DNA of 64,000 bases. It comes from Chionoecetes opilio (taxonomy: Eukaryota > Arthropoda > Malacostraca > Decapoda > Majidae). Made by a program: the position numbers and the translations under genes. The notes under the pieces are model-generated. The model did no database searches and was not told where the DNA came from. It saw only the letters and a list, made by a program, of their open reading frames with translations. Within the stretch, counting starts at the first letter, position 1; the number at the start of each line of letters is the position of its first letter. The stretch spans positions 280,001-344,000 of the forward strand of contig JACEEZ010022692.1 of the NCBI GenBank assembly GCA_016584305.1, given 5' to 3'. Of the stretch, positions 1-24,426 are shown in pieces.

Positions 1-840
1 CGTAATTCCGTTTGGTTGTGAAAGTCGCCGCTTCTGTGCCAGAGTGACGGTGGTTTTGGTGTTTGTGAGGCGTCTACGCTCGCTTGCTCGCTTGTCGTAA
101 CGTAAACAATTAGAGTGAACGTAAAAATCCGTAAAGAAAGGAAAATATTACTGTGTGAAATAGAAGAAAATTGTGAAGTTACGCTCGTCTGAACGTAATA
201 AAAATGTAACGGAAGGAAAAATATTGATTCCGTAACGAAGAAAAATTAAGTTATTTTATATATCGTACGTAAAAAAAACTGATAAATGAAAAATATTGAG
301 TCTAAAAAGGAAGAAAAAATGGCAATGAAATATAAGAAGATCGTAAATAGAGAAAATTAACAAATATATAAATTATACGAAGAAGAAATTAAATTGACGT
401 AAATATAATACGTACGTAAAAAAAAAAAAACTTTAACGAAGGAAATATATTGAGTGTGAAAAAGAAAACGAAGAAAAAATTACTGTTCTGAAATCTTTTT
501 GGTTTATTTGCGGTTTAAATAAATGGTTTGATAAGAGACATTTTTATCGCTCGCTCGCTTGTCTAAACGTAAAATAAACGTAAACGAAAGAAAAATATTG
601 ATTCCGTGAAAAAGAAAACGGAAAAAGAGGTTAATATAAATGTCTATAAGAAGAAAAGGAGAAAAAAAACGTCGTGATTAATGGCTTGAAAAAAATTGGT
701 TTATTTGTGGTTTAATTTTTACTTTGAGACATTTTAAGATTTTTAGGAGTGTTTTAAAAGAAAGGTGATTTTTTCTGCCGTTTGATTACGGTATAAGCGA
801 GTCACCCCACAACCACATACCCACACAACCACACACAATC
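1..840. other. AT-rich upstream DNA, no gene seen
   Basis: This stretch is AT-rich with recurring short words (cgtaaa, gaaaaat, gctcgctcgctt). The phrase with 'cgctcgcttg...cgtaaacg...gaaaaatattgattccgtgaa' recurs around 60-240, 420-480 and 540-620, which suggests a diverged tandem repeat. I see no exon, RNA gene or clear TIR here. It may contain distal promoter sequence of the P450 that begins at 1462. Confidence 0.5.
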
Positions 841-1455
841 CACACACCACCACCTACCCACACAACCCACCCACACACACTACACACTATGCGATAAAAA
901 ACTGCGATAAAAAACTATGAAGTGATAAAACCTAAAGCTCATAGTTGTTTAAGAACGTAACAAACACAAATCATTAAACAAACCTCGTTAAACCTTATTA
1001 CTTAACACCCAATTAGCTATATCACCCCCTCAGACTACCCCAAACCATTAAACATATCTCCATAAACCTAATCAACCACACAGTCCACCACACTAGTAAT
1101 TAACCACACCCAGATAACCACACACCACCACATACCCACCCAACCAACCCACACACACTACCAATCAACCACCACAACCACACCCAACCACCCAACCACC
1201 ACACTACCACCCCACCCCACAACCAAACACACCCACACACCCAGTTAACCACATACCACCACATACCCACCCAACCACACTCCACCACACACACACACAC
1301 CACCACACTACCAGTCAACCACACACAACACCACCCCACAACCACACACAACCATACCACACACACCACACCCACACCCAACCACCACACTACCACACCA
1401 CTACACACCCAACCACCACACACAACCACAACCACAACCACAACCACACCCCACC
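841..1455. repeat. CCACA/CCAACCACA low-complexity tract before the P450 start
   Basis: The plus strand is almost free of G over long stretches and is built from CCACA, CCAACCA and CACAC words. It runs to within about 10 bases of the P450 start codon, so the 5' UTR and core promoter of that gene must lie in or beyond this tract, or there is an unseen upstream exon. No TATA-like or initiator motif could be assigned. Confidence 0.75.
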
Positions 1456-1461
1456 ACCACT

Positions 1462-13732
<12,271 letters not shown>

Positions 13733-14060
13733 CCTGGGGGTGGTTGTACAGGGCCGTATTAGCCCATGGCCAAGCCCCCAGCCTTTCAGGTATTTTGGGC
13801 CCCCTCCGGCACTTCAGTCTTTCACCCATGAGCAGGACTGCTACTTAGATCAATCTTTCACCCCACTACAGATGACGACTGACCAGCACTGACCAGCACT
13901 GTACTAAGATGATGAACTACAGTAAGTGCTAGACACCAGTACATGGCTGTATGTCCATTTTGAGGGTCTCATGAAGAATTCTATTCACAAATTTTTCACA
14001 GTGCCTCAGCAAAAATTGTGGGGCCCCAAGTCCCTGCCTAGGCTTCAGCATAGTCAGCCT
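13733..14060 (+). other. Probable P450 3' UTR
   Basis: Non-repetitive sequence after the stop codon, before a GA microsatellite at 14098. I found no AATAAA within 300 bases of the stop, so the end of the transcript is unplaced. Confidence 0.4.
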
Positions 14061-14088
14061 TATGGATAATACGGCCCTGAGTGTGTGC

Positions 14089-14097
<9 letters not shown>

Positions 14098-14183
<86 letters not shown>
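14098..14183. repeat. (GA)n microsatellite
   Basis: About 43 GA units after a short GT run, the first repeat downstream of the P450. Confidence 0.95.
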
Positions 14184-14186
<3 letters not shown>

Positions 14187-14189
14187 TGC

Positions 14190-14770
14190 AAACAGATATA
14201 CAAGAAATATATTATTCTTCCCATGTATTCTATTTTTCTTTAGTTTTGAAATTGTTGACTATTTATATATATTACTCCTTCCTGTGTATTCTTGTTTAGT
14301 GTGTTTAGGTGTTAGTGTATTAGCTATGCCATTGTCCCTCTGTATTCTTGTTTAGTTTTGAAATGATTGACTTTGTTCCTGACACTAGTCTAGCCTTTAT
14401 AGTCTTCTGTTTTGAAATTGTTGACGTATTTTTTAGTATTATTTTTTCTCTACGTATATTCTTTAATATTGAAATTTCTGACTATTTTATATATTGTTCT
14501 TTGCTATGTATTATTCTTTACTAAGTATGTATATATTCTTAACAAATGATATATTTTTGTTGCAGGATTGAATCTCATATCGTGTATATTAATTAACACT
14601 ATTTTATCATATTTATCAATCTATATAACTATGTATACTGTGAATGTATGTGTGTGTGTATGCGTGTTAAAAGTTACGACTACGAACGCGTCAACTCGTA
14701 ACTTAAATCTACCGTCAAAGTTTTTTCCGACGATATTCCGGAATACACAAAAAGCACACAAATCTTACGT
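14190..14770. other. T-rich DNA with a loose tandem motif
   Basis: The motif 'tattcttgtttagttttgaa' with 'attgttgactatttatatat' recurs about four times at 14215-14520, which suggests an old tandem repeat. No gene is seen. Confidence 0.5.
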
Positions 14771-14772
14771 CA

Positions 14773-15075
14773 CCAGTCGCCGCGTCACCAGTCCACAGTG
14801 CGACACACACAGGAGCCGCTGTGTTACCCTTGATGCTACAGGGGTACGGCGGCATGTTAGCGTAGCCGGGGACTGGTCGAGGGTGACTAGCGACTCCCCT
14901 CCACCCCCCTTAACGCCCCCCACAAACCCACAAAGCCCCATCGCCGCGTCACCAGTCCACAGTGCGACACACACAGGAGCCGCTGTGTTACCCTTGATGC
15001 TACAGGGGTATGGCAGCATGTTAGCGTAGCCGGGGACTGGTCGAGGGTGACTAGCGACTCCCCCCTTAACGCCCC
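14773..15075. repeat. Two ~165-bp direct repeats (CGCCGCGTCACCAGTCC)
   Basis: Copies at about 14776-14902 and 14941-15063 are nearly identical over 120 bp. Within each copy the ends are partly inverted (gtcaccagtcc near the start, ggactggt..ggtgac near the end), as in a small foldback element that has been duplicated. Confidence 0.75.
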
Positions 15076-15107
15076 CCCACAAGGCCCCATAGCACTGTTC
15101 TTTAAGT

Positions 15108-15243
15108 GAGGCGCTTATTTCAGAAAGTTGATAAGTGCCATCAATAAAAAACTAAGAAAATGGCTTCAAAATGTTTCAATGTTCAAAATGTCATATCTTT
15201 TGAACATTGAAACATTTTGAAGCCATTTTCTTAGTTTTTTATT

Positions 15244-15290
<47 letters not shown>

Positions 15291-15352
15291 CATCTAGTGA
15301 GTGTAGTGTAGTGAGCACCTATTGACTCTCTGAAATAAGTGCGTCAAGTAGT
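15108..15352. mobile_element. Hairpin MITE with a perfect 48-bp stem
   Basis: Arms 15141-15188 and 15198-15245 are exact reverse complements (48 of 48) around a 9-base loop. Outer arms continue as 'ggcgcttatttcaga' (15110) and 'tctgaaataagtgcgtc' (about 15328), separated from the core by a (TG)n run at 15246-15290. It looks like a foldback MITE with a microsatellite grown in one arm. Confidence 0.8.
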
Positions 15353-15554
15353 TCGCATGTGGATTCAACTATGCAAAAGTTTGAAGAATTGAGTTTTCTG
15401 TAGTGTACCTATATATAACTATGCAAATATATCGTCGACAGTTATTCGTAGTCTCCCGAATAGGCAGCGAGTCACTAGAGTTAATAGCGTAGGGTTAAGG
15501 TCGTAATTACGTCGGCATGGATAGTTTATAAGGACGTAAATAGAGTTATGCATA

Positions 15555-15780
15555 AGGCGTTTTAGCGGAGAAAAGTTAGTCGTTAGTTATTCACAGGCAT
15601 GACCCTAACTTACGCTAGTTCAAATTTACGAAGTCTCACATATACGTAGGAATTTCGTATGTTTTAGTCGTTTTAGCGGAGAAAAGGAGAGAAGTTTTTA
15701 GTCGTCAGTTATTCACAGGCATGACCCTAACTTACGCTAGTTCAAATTTACGAAGTCTCACATATACGTAGGAATCTGGT
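15555..15780. repeat. Two-copy direct repeat (~105 bp)
   Basis: 'cgttttagcggagaaaa', 'gttattcacaggcatgaccc' and 'gaagtctcacatatacgtag' occur in the same order at about 15560-15656 and 15671-15776. Confidence 0.8.
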
Positions 15781-15841
15781 AGGGTTAAGAGTGCTATAGA
15801 GGCATTGAACTATACCCTACATGACCAGTACAATACATAGT

Positions 15842-16679
15842 CAGTGATACCTTGGCACTCGAACGACCCTTACCACAAACAACTTGGAATTATATATTTT
15901 TTTTGGGAGAATATTTCGCTCAGAATTCGAACATTTTTTGGGGAGAATATTTCGCTCCAGAATTCGAACATTTTTTTGGAGAATATTTCGCTCCAGAATT
16001 CGAATTTTTTTTTAGAGAATATTTCGCTCCAGAATTCGAACATTTTTTTGGAGAATATTTCGCTCCAGAATTCGAAACAAAATTTGGGAGAATATTTCGC
16101 TCCAGAATTCGAAACAAAATTTGGGAGAATATTTCGCTCCAGAATTCGAACATTTTTTTGGAGAATATTTCGCTCCAGAATTCGAATTTTTTTTAGAGAA
16201 TATTTCGCTCAAGAATTCGAACATTTTTTTGGAGAATATTTCGCTCCAGAATTCGAACATTTTTTTGGAGAATATTCGAACATTTTTTTGGAGAATATTT
16301 CGCTCCAGAATTAGAATTTTTTTTTGGAGAATATTCGAACATTTTTTTGGAGAATATTCGAACATTTTTTTGGAGAATATTTCGCTCCAGAATTCGAACA
16401 TTTTTTTGGAGAATATTCGAACATTTTTTTGGAGAATATTTCGCTCCAGAATTCGAACATTTTTTGAGAATATTCGAACATTTTTTTGGAGAATATTTTG
16501 CTCCAGAATTCATACGTTTTCTAGGAATTTGAGTGGCGTCCACGGTTGCCATTCGGTGTTTTTCATTACCAATTTTTGGTAAATTTGGCAACGAAAAATT
16601 TGCTTCGGAATTCTAACTTTTTGAATTCGAACTGCCTCCTGGAACTACGTAATTATGTTTGAGTTCCAGGGTATCACTG
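15842..16679. mobile_element. TIR element with internal 36-bp tandem array
   Basis: The left end CAGTGATACCTTGGCACTCG and the right end (reverse complement CAGTGATACCCTGGAACTC) form TIRs, followed by TA on the right. Inside, about 17 units of 'gagaatatttcgctccagaa-ttcgaacatttttttg' fill 15905-16510, some shortened. The TIR style is Tigger/mariner-like; no transposase remains. Confidence 0.7.
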
Positions 16680-16789
16680 TATATAAACCGTTGAGTAGTA
16701 GTATTTGGTGTATAACTACTGTACAAAACCATTCAATATCACAATGCTTACTACGGTATTCACAAAAAGTTGCGTTGGACTTATGATTA

Positions 16790-17035
16790 GAGGTGGACCG
16801 GATGTTGGTTAATCACTATTTGTGGATGTTGATGCATATATTATTGCCAATATTTGCGGATGTGGATAATTATTACCAATATTTGTGGATATGGATATTT
16901 ATTACCAATATTTGCGTACTATATGGATATTTATTACCAATATTTGCGTACTATATGGATATTTATTACCAATATTTGCGGATAGGGAAATTTATTACCA
17001 ATATTTGCGTATGCGTATGCGGATATTTAGTCCAC
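16790..17035. repeat. TATTACCAATATTTGCG short tandem repeat
   Basis: Seven to eight copies of 'ggatatttattaccaatatt-tgcg' with small variations. Flanking bases to 17400 are AT-rich unique DNA with no gene seen. Confidence 0.85.
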
Positions 17036-17409
17036 CTCTACGTACTTATGATACATTACGAGTCGTTAATGAACCCTGTGAGCACGAATACGTAAGTTAG
17101 GGGTGGCCTGGTTAGTGCATTAGAGGTTATATTAGTATTAGTTCCCACGTAATAATAATCCTGTTAATACGTTAAGACGCGTACGTTTAACACTGCCGGT
17201 TGTTAGATAGCTAGTTAGGAAGGTAGGGATGGTTAGCAAGCATGCGTAATCCGTTAAAGGATAAGTTTTGGCGCAAATATTTATCAGAGTCGGCGGTGAA
17301 AACGAAACAAAATTATATAGCTATATAACTTATAAGCTATATACTACACAGCTAGTTATAGTTAGTTTGAGTCTAACTACATATAAACTTGTTAGTACAG
17401 TAGTAGGGG

Positions 17410-19010
17410 TACAAGTGCTCTACCCAAGACACAATATAGTGGCACCAACTGTGGCGTCAATTTAGTGGCATGGTAAAGAATGGGTCTTAGTAGTGCACAA
17501 AGTTGATTCTTAAGGCACTAGTTTGAGTCTCACTGCAATATAAGGAGTTGTTGGTAGGGATAAATGTGCTCTACCCAAGACACAAAATAGTGGCACCAGT
17601 TTATTAGTGGCAAGGTAAACCATGGGTCTTATCACAATGTACTACACAAAGTTGATTCTTAAGGCACTAGTTTGAGTCTCACTGCAATATAAGGAGTTGT
17701 TGGTAGGGATAAATGTGCTCTACCCAAGACACAAAATAGTGGCACCAGTTTATTAGTGGCAAGGTAAACCATGGGTCTTATCACAATGTACTACACAAAG
17801 TTGATTCTTAAGGCACTAGTTTGAGTCTCACTGCAATATAAGGAGTTGTTGGTAGGGATAAATGTGCTCTACCCAAGACACAAAATAGTGGCACCAGTTT
17901 ATTAGTGGCAAGGTAAACCATGGGTCTTATCACAATGTACTACACAAGGTTGATTCTTAAAGTGCTAGTTTGAGTCTCACTGCAATATAAGGAGTTGTTG
18001 GTAGGGATAAAAGTGCTCTACCCAAGGCTACCAACCTATACCTACCTATAGTGGCGCCAACAATAATGTGGCATCAATTTAGTGGCATGGTAAAGAATGG
18101 GTCTTAGTAGTGCACAAAGTTGATTCTTAAGGCACTAGTTTGAGTCTCACTGCAATATAAGGAGTTGTTGGTAGGGATAAAAGTGCTATACCCAAGACAC
18201 AATAGAGTGGCACCAGTTTATTAGTGGCAAGGTAAACCATGGGTCTTATCACAATGTACTACACAAGGTTGATTCTTAAGGCACTAGTTTGAGTCTCACT
18301 GCAATATAAGGAGTTGTTGGTAGGGATAAAAGTGCTCTACCCAAGACACAAAATAGTGGCACCAGTTTATTAGTGGCAAGGTAAACCATGGGTCTTATCA
18401 CAATGTACTACACAAGGTTGATTCTTAAAGTGCTAGTTTGAGTCTCACTGCAATATAAGGAGTTGTTGGTAGGGATAAATGTGCTATACCCAAGACACAA
18501 TAGAGTGGCACCAGTTTATTAGTGGCAAGGTAAACCATGGGTCTTATCACAATGTACTACACAAGGTTGATTCTTAAAGTGCTAGTTTGAGTCTCACTGC
18601 AATATAAGGAGTTGTTGGTAGGGATAAATGTGCTATACCCAAGACACAATAGAGTGGCACCAGTTTATTAGTGGCAAGGTAAACCATGGGTCTTATCACA
18701 ATGTACTACACAAGGTTGATTCTTAAAGTGCTAGTTTGAGTCTCACTGCAATATAAGGAGTTGTTGGTAGGGATAAAATTGCTATACCCAAGACTACCAA
18801 CCTATACCTACCTATAGTGGCGCCAACAATAATGTGGCATCAATTTAGTGGCATGGTAAAGAATGGGTCTTAGTAGTGCACAAAGTTGATTCTTAAGGCA
18901 CTAGTTTGAGTCTCACTGCAATATAAGGAGTTGTTGGTAGGGATAAAAGTGCTATACCCAAGACACAATAGAGTGGCACCATCAATAATGTGGCGTCAAT
19001 TATTTAGTGG
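17410..19010. repeat. 149-bp satellite array, about 11 copies
   Basis: Successive starts of 'gtgctctacccaagacac' at 17566, 17715 and 17864 give a 149-bp period. Monomers carry 'ccatgggtcttatcacaatg', 'ttgattcttaaggcactagt' and 'gcaatataaggagttgttgg'. A higher-order variant (gtggcgccaacaataatgtg) recurs near 18050 and 18810. Confidence 0.92.
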
Positions 19011-19014
19011 CAAG

Positions 19015-20530
19015 GTAAAATATAGGTGGTCTTATTAGCACACGAATTTGACTCTTAAGGTACTAGTCTATTGAGGTGAGAATCTTTTACCCAAGGCACA
19101 AAATAGTGGCATCAACAATATTGTGGCGTCAATTTAAAAATGGATCTATTAGCACACAAATTTGACTCTTAAGGTGACTGTTTATTGAGGTGAGAATCAT
19201 AGAGGTGTCATATAAGTACACAAATTTGATCCTTAAGACACTAGTATATTGAGGTGAGAATCATAGAAGTGTCATATTAGTTCACAAATTTGACTCTTAA
19301 GGTGACTGTTTATTGAGGTGAGAATCATAGTTGTCATAAAGTACACAAATTTGACTCTTAAGGTGCTAGTATATTGAGGTGAGAATCATAGAAGTGTCAT
19401 ATTAGTTCACAAATTTGACTCTTAAGGTGACTGTTTATTGAGGTGAGAATCATAGTTGTCATAAAGTACACAAATTTGACTCTTAAGGTACTAGTATATT
19501 GAGGTGAGAATCATAGAAGTGTCATATTAGTTCACAAATTTGACTCTTAAGGTGACTGTTTATTGAGGTGAGAATCATAGTTGTCATAAAGTACACAAAT
19601 TTGACTCTTAAGGTACTAGTATATTGAGGTGAGAATCATAGAAGTGTCATATTAGTTCACAAATTTGACTCTTAAGGTGACTGTTTATTGAGGTGAGAAT
19701 CATAGTTGTCATAAAGTACACAAATTTGATCCTTAAGACACTAGTATATTGAGGTGAGAATCATAGAAGTGTCATATTAGTTCACAAATTTGACTCTTAA
19801 GGTGACTGTTTATTGAGGTGAGAATCATAGTTGTCATAAAGTACACAAATTTGACTCTTAAGGTACTAGTATATTGAGGTGAGAATCATAGAAGTGTCAT
19901 ATTAGTTAACAAATTTGACTCTTAAGGTGACTGTTTATTGAGGTGAGAATCATAGTTGTCATAAAGTACACAAATTTGACTCTTAAGGTACTAGTATATT
20001 GAGGTGAGAATCATAGAAGTGTCATATTAGTTCACAAATTTGACTCTTAAGGTGACTGTTTATTGAGGTGAGAATCATAGTTGTCATAAAGTACACAAAT
20101 TTGACTCTTAAGGTACTAGTATATTGAGGTGAGAATCATAGAAGTGTCATATTAGTTAACAAATTTGACTCTTAAGGTGACTGTTTATTGAGGTGAGAAT
20201 CATAGTTGTCATAAAGTACACAAATTTGACTCTTAAGGTACTAGTATATTGAGGTGAGAATCATAGAAGTGTCATATTAGTTAACAAATTTGACTCTTAA
20301 GGTGACTGTTTATTGAGGTGAGAATCATAGTTGTCATAAAGTACACAAATTTGACTCTTAAGGTACTAGTATATTGAGGTGAGAATCATAGAAGTGTCAT
20401 ATTAGTTCACGAAATGGATTCTTAAGTCATTAGTATATTGAAGTGATAATCATAGAGTTGAGGAGGGGTCATATTAGCACACAAATTTGACCCTTAAGAT
20501 ACTAGTATATTGAGGTGAGATTAGTGCATG
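19015..20530. repeat. 125-bp satellite array built of two half-units
   Basis: Starts of 'gtgactgtttattgaggtga' at 19427, 19552 and 19677 give a 125-bp period. Each monomer contains two related ~62-bp halves sharing 'acaaatttgactcttaaggt' and 'attgaggtgagaatcatag'. The half-unit also resembles parts of the adjacent 149-bp satellite (ttgattcttaaggcactagt), so the two arrays may be related. Confidence 0.92.
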
Positions 20531-20658
20531 GTTAGATAAAGAAACTGTGGAGTGGTCAGGCCATTTAACTGGAGATTAGACTGGGCATGGTTTGTTTACA
20601 TTAGGTTATTATTAGTATTAGTGTTATTGATCTTCTATAGTCACAGTGGCATTTATTA

Positions 20659-20796
20659 CAGTAAACCTTCTATAATTCTAACTAATTGGGAGGACACCTG
20701 GGTCGAATTAACCGAAAGTCCGAATGATCCGATGGTTGCTTCTATTTAGCCCGAATGTATTTAGAATCATACGGGTTCGAAATAGAGAGTTTACTG
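20659..20796. mobile_element. Short Tigger-like MITE (138 bp)
   Basis: Left CAGTAAACCTTCTATAATTC, right GAAATAGAGAGTTTACTG, flanked by TA on both sides. The TIR family matches the elements at 1872 and 2876. It sits between two satellite arrays. Confidence 0.75.
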
Positions 20797-20809
20797 TAGT
20801 TATCAAAGA

Positions 20810-21765
20810 GTTTATTAGTTATCAAAGAGTTTATTAGTTATCAAAGAGTTTATTAGTTATCATCGAGTTTAGTTATCAAAGAATTTATTAGTTATCAAAG
20901 AGTTTATTAGTTATCAAAGAGTTTATTAGTTATCAAAGAGTTTATTAGTTATCAAAGAGTTTATTAGTTATCAAAGAGTTTATTAGTTATCATCGAGTTT
21001 AGTTATCAAAGAATTTATTAGTTATCAAAGAGTTTATTAGTTATCAAGGAGTTTATTAGTTATCAAAGAGTTTATTAGTTATCAAGGAGTTTATTAGTTA
21101 TCAAAGAGTTTATTAGTTATCAAGAGTTTATTAGTTATCAAGGAGTTTATTAGTTATCAAAGAGTTTATTAGTTATCAAGGAGTTTATTAGTTATCAAAG
21201 AGTTTATTAGTTATCAAGGAGTTTATTAGTTATCAGAGTTTATTAGTTATCAAGGAGTTTATTAGTTATCAAAGAGTTTATTAGTTATCAAAGAGTTTAT
21301 TAGTTATCAAGAGTTTATTAGTTATCAAGGAGTTTATTAGTTATCAAAGAGTTTATTAGTTATCAAGGAGTTTATTAGTTATCAAAGAGTTTATTAGTTA
21401 TCAAGGAGTTTATTAGTTATCAAAGAGTTTATTAGTTATCAAAGAGTTTATTAGTTATCAAGGAGTTTATTAGTTATCAAAGAGTTTATTAGTTATCAAG
21501 GAGTTTATTAGTTATCAAAGAGTTTATTAGTTATCAAAGAGTTTATTAGTTATCAAGGAGTTTATTAGTTATCAAAGAGTTTATTAGTTATCAAGGAGTT
21601 TATTAGTTATCAAAAGAGTTTATTAGTTATCAAGGAGTTTATTAGTTATCAAAGAGTTTATTAGTTATCAAGGAGTTTATTAGTTATCAAAGAGTTTATT
21701 AGTTATCAAGGAGTTTATTAGTTATCAAAGAGTTTATTAGTTATCAAGGAGTTTATTAGTTAGTT
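20810..21765. repeat. 19-bp minisatellite (TTAGTTATCAAAGAGTTTA), about 48 copies
   Basis: Units alternate between AAAGAG and AAGGAG variants, with occasional CATCGAG variants in the first third. The AAAGAG/AAGGAG alternation in the second half indicates a 38-bp higher-order unit. Confidence 0.93.
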
Positions 21766-21769
21766 ATAT

Positions 21770-22560
21770 CAATATTTTCAATGTTGAGGTTAGCTGTAAT
21801 AATAAACGCATTCCTTTTACTCTATATAAGGTGCCGTGCTAGGCGAATCAACAGTAAACACACACACAAATAACCTTCAACCTATCTAATACCAGACATT
21901 CATCAATAGCAATAAGTCCTGTGCTTGTGTGGTCTTGAAGGCAATCGATGTCGTAACGAAGAATCTCAAAACGTCTGAAACTCCCGGAGATTTAAGAAAA
22001 ATATTATCTAGCCTAAACGAACGTCATTCTTAAGGATAAATGTTATCGCGTGTCCTAGAATTGGAGCATCGGTGTTTATTGATAGAGGTGGTTCATGCTA
22101 GATCAGTAGTCATTGAGGAGGCTTGAAAGTGGCTTAAAAGTTACTTATAGTAGCTTGAAAGTGATTTAAAGTTGCTTGAAGTTGTTGGAGTGATTTAAAG
22201 TTGCTTGAAAGTGGCTTAAAGTTGCTCAAAAGTAACGAAATTACTTGAAAGTGACTTAAAAGTTGCTTAAATCAGCTTGAAAGTGGCTTTAAAGTTGGTT
22301 GAAAGTTGTTTGAAAGCGGGTAAAAAATTGCATGAAATTGCTTAAAGTGCTTAAAGTTTGGTTGTGACAGCTTGTAGGGTGATTTACAGGACCACCTTGT
22401 TAGATCGTCCCCTGTTGTTTGTTGTTGTTTGTGTCGTTGTTATCTCTGTCGTCGTCCGTCAGTCGTGACACAAAAATAACGTATCATCTCGGACTTCCCG
22501 CCCACCTCACTCTGTCTTCCATCGTGCTGGGCTCGCGACTCTTCATGTTGAAACAGAAAA
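21770..22560. other. Unique AT-rich DNA with a GCTTGAAAGTGGCTTAAA repeat
   Basis: No gene seen. At about 22115-22350 the word 'gcttgaaagtggcttaaa' repeats about ten times in degenerate form. Confidence 0.6.
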
Positions 22561-22574
22561 AAAGTGCCGTTTGT

Positions 22575-22867
22575 GTGGTAAGGTAAAGATGGGGGCATAC
22601 GCTAAGCTGCGCGTGGCCTCGGTGCTCATCTCCGTGGCATTAGCCCTTGAGCATGTGGTGGGTGAGGACCCGTTACCCCGGGACACAGGGCTAGTGTGAC
22701 ATCCGGGTTACCACAGTTACCTTCCCCAGGTTTCCCCAGGTACCCATTTATCAACCTCGATAGTGAGGATGAACAGCTGGTTTGGCTGGCCGCCGACTGC
22801 CCTGGCCGGGATTCGAACCTGGGCCCGCAGATTCGTAGCGAGGCGCGCCAGCCACTACACCACGGAG
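22575..22867 (-). mobile_element. tRNA-derived SINE (CCGTGGTGCAG family), copy 2
   Basis: Reverse-oriented relative of the SINE at 9965-10260. On the minus strand it starts 'ctccgtggtgtagtggct', has B box GGTTCGAATCCC, and ends 'ttagcgtatgcccccatct'. Confidence 0.85.
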
Positions 22868-22884
22868 AAGTTTGTGTGGAGTTA

Positions 22885-23910
22885 GGTTAAATCTGTGGCT
22901 GTCTGTCTGGTGTTTATAAAGAGAATGTTAATTGTTTTCATGCATTGACAAGGCAGGCTTTGACAAGTTATCCAGTTATTGAAAGAACTAAGACAGGTTT
23001 TTCCGAATCATAAGGAAGACTTAGATAAGATAGATATTCACATTTATCAAGTTTATAAGAAAATCTGTGACCGTTTATCTGGTGTTTGGAAAGAGAATGT
23101 TTTTATGCGATGACAAGACAAGTTTTGGCAAGATATCGAGTTATAGGAAGAAATAGGACAAGTTTCTATAAGAGATCTGGTTATTAGAATATCTGTGACC
23201 GTTTAGCTAGTGTTTGTAAAGAGAATGTTAGTTAATCATAAGTCCATGAAGTGACCCAGAGCGTATAAACAAAACACATCCAAACGACCCTCGGCAACAT
23301 ATCAACAAACTTACGCTACAAACACGAACAACTTCCAAACTTACGTCGTCCCGTGATGTCATTCCGTAGTTATGAAACACTCGTGAAATTAATAGTGTTG
23401 TGATTGTTATACGTGTGTTGTTATAGATGAAAGTGACTGCTCGAAGTGGTCAATTGTGTGTTAGCTTGTTATTGATGGTTAAAAGTAGTACATTTGTGAG
23501 TTTGAAGTGGTAAATTTGTGAGTTAAAAGTGGTAAATTGTATTGTTAATTAAGTGGTAAATTTGTGAGTTAAAAGTGGTAAATTTGTGATAGTTAGGTGG
23601 TAAATTGTTTTGTTAGTTTAAAGTGGTAAATTGTAGTGTTAGTTTAAAGTGGTAAATTGTAGTGTTAGTTTAAAGTGGTAAATTGTAGTGTTAGTTTAAA
23701 GTGGTAAATTGTAGTGTTAGTTTAAAGTGGTAAATTTGTGATAGTTAGTGGTAAATTTGTGAGTTTAAAGTGGTAAATTTGTGAGTTAAAAGTGGTAAAT
23801 TTGTGATAGTTAAGTGGTAAATTGTTTTGTTAGTTTAAAGTGGTAAATTGTTTTGTTAGTTAAAAGTGGTAAATTGTAGTTAGTTTTAAGTGGTAAATTG
23901 TGTTCTTAGT
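22885..23910. repeat. Diverged tandem repeats (AATCTGTGACCGTTTATCTG; AGTGGTAAATTTGTGAG)
   Basis: Three ~120-bp units carrying 'ctgtgaccgtttatctggtg' and 'aaagagaatgtt' span 22885-23230. About 20 short units of 'aaagtggtaaattgtagtgt-tagttt' type span 23460-23910. No gene seen. Confidence 0.75.
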
Positions 23911-23929
23911 TTTTGTTATTGTTAAGACT

Positions 23930-24425
23930 AAGGAAGGAAACAGCAGCCCTACGCCCTTTCGCTATTGTGCCGTTTGTACGAATAAGACAAAACGCAGGAG
24001 GAGGATGAGAAAAAAACCCACCATGAAACGGTAAAACGGGAACATTCTCACATTTCCATAATTAACTCGGGGTTTTTTTCTCACCGACGTTCTCGCTTGT
24101 ATTCATGTTGGTCAGAAAAATATGAAACGAATGAATAAAAATAACACATGAATGAAAAAAAAAACGAAAAAAAAACTACTTACATTTCAACAATTTATTC
24201 CGTAATTTTTTCTCACAGATTTTCTCGCTTGTTTTTAAGTTTGTTTAGAAAAAAACGACAAACTAACGAGAAAAACCAACACTGAAAGAGGCAGAAAAAA
24301 CCAACACTCTTACGTATAGAAAGGTTAATTCAGTGGGTTTTTTCTCTCGCCGACGTTCTCGCTTGTTTTACGTTTAGTCGGTTAAGTGGTTCAAGAAAAT
24401 AACTGAAACAAAAAACAGAAACACA
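23930..24425. repeat. ~150-bp diverged tandem repeat
   Basis: 'tttctcaccgacgttctcgc-ttgt' recurs near 24070, 24205 and 24350 together with 'gaataagac..aacg' and 'gaaaaaaac' words. A fourth partial unit lies beyond the next MITE (24915-25050), so that MITE inserted inside this array. Confidence 0.65.
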
Positions 24426-24426
24426 C

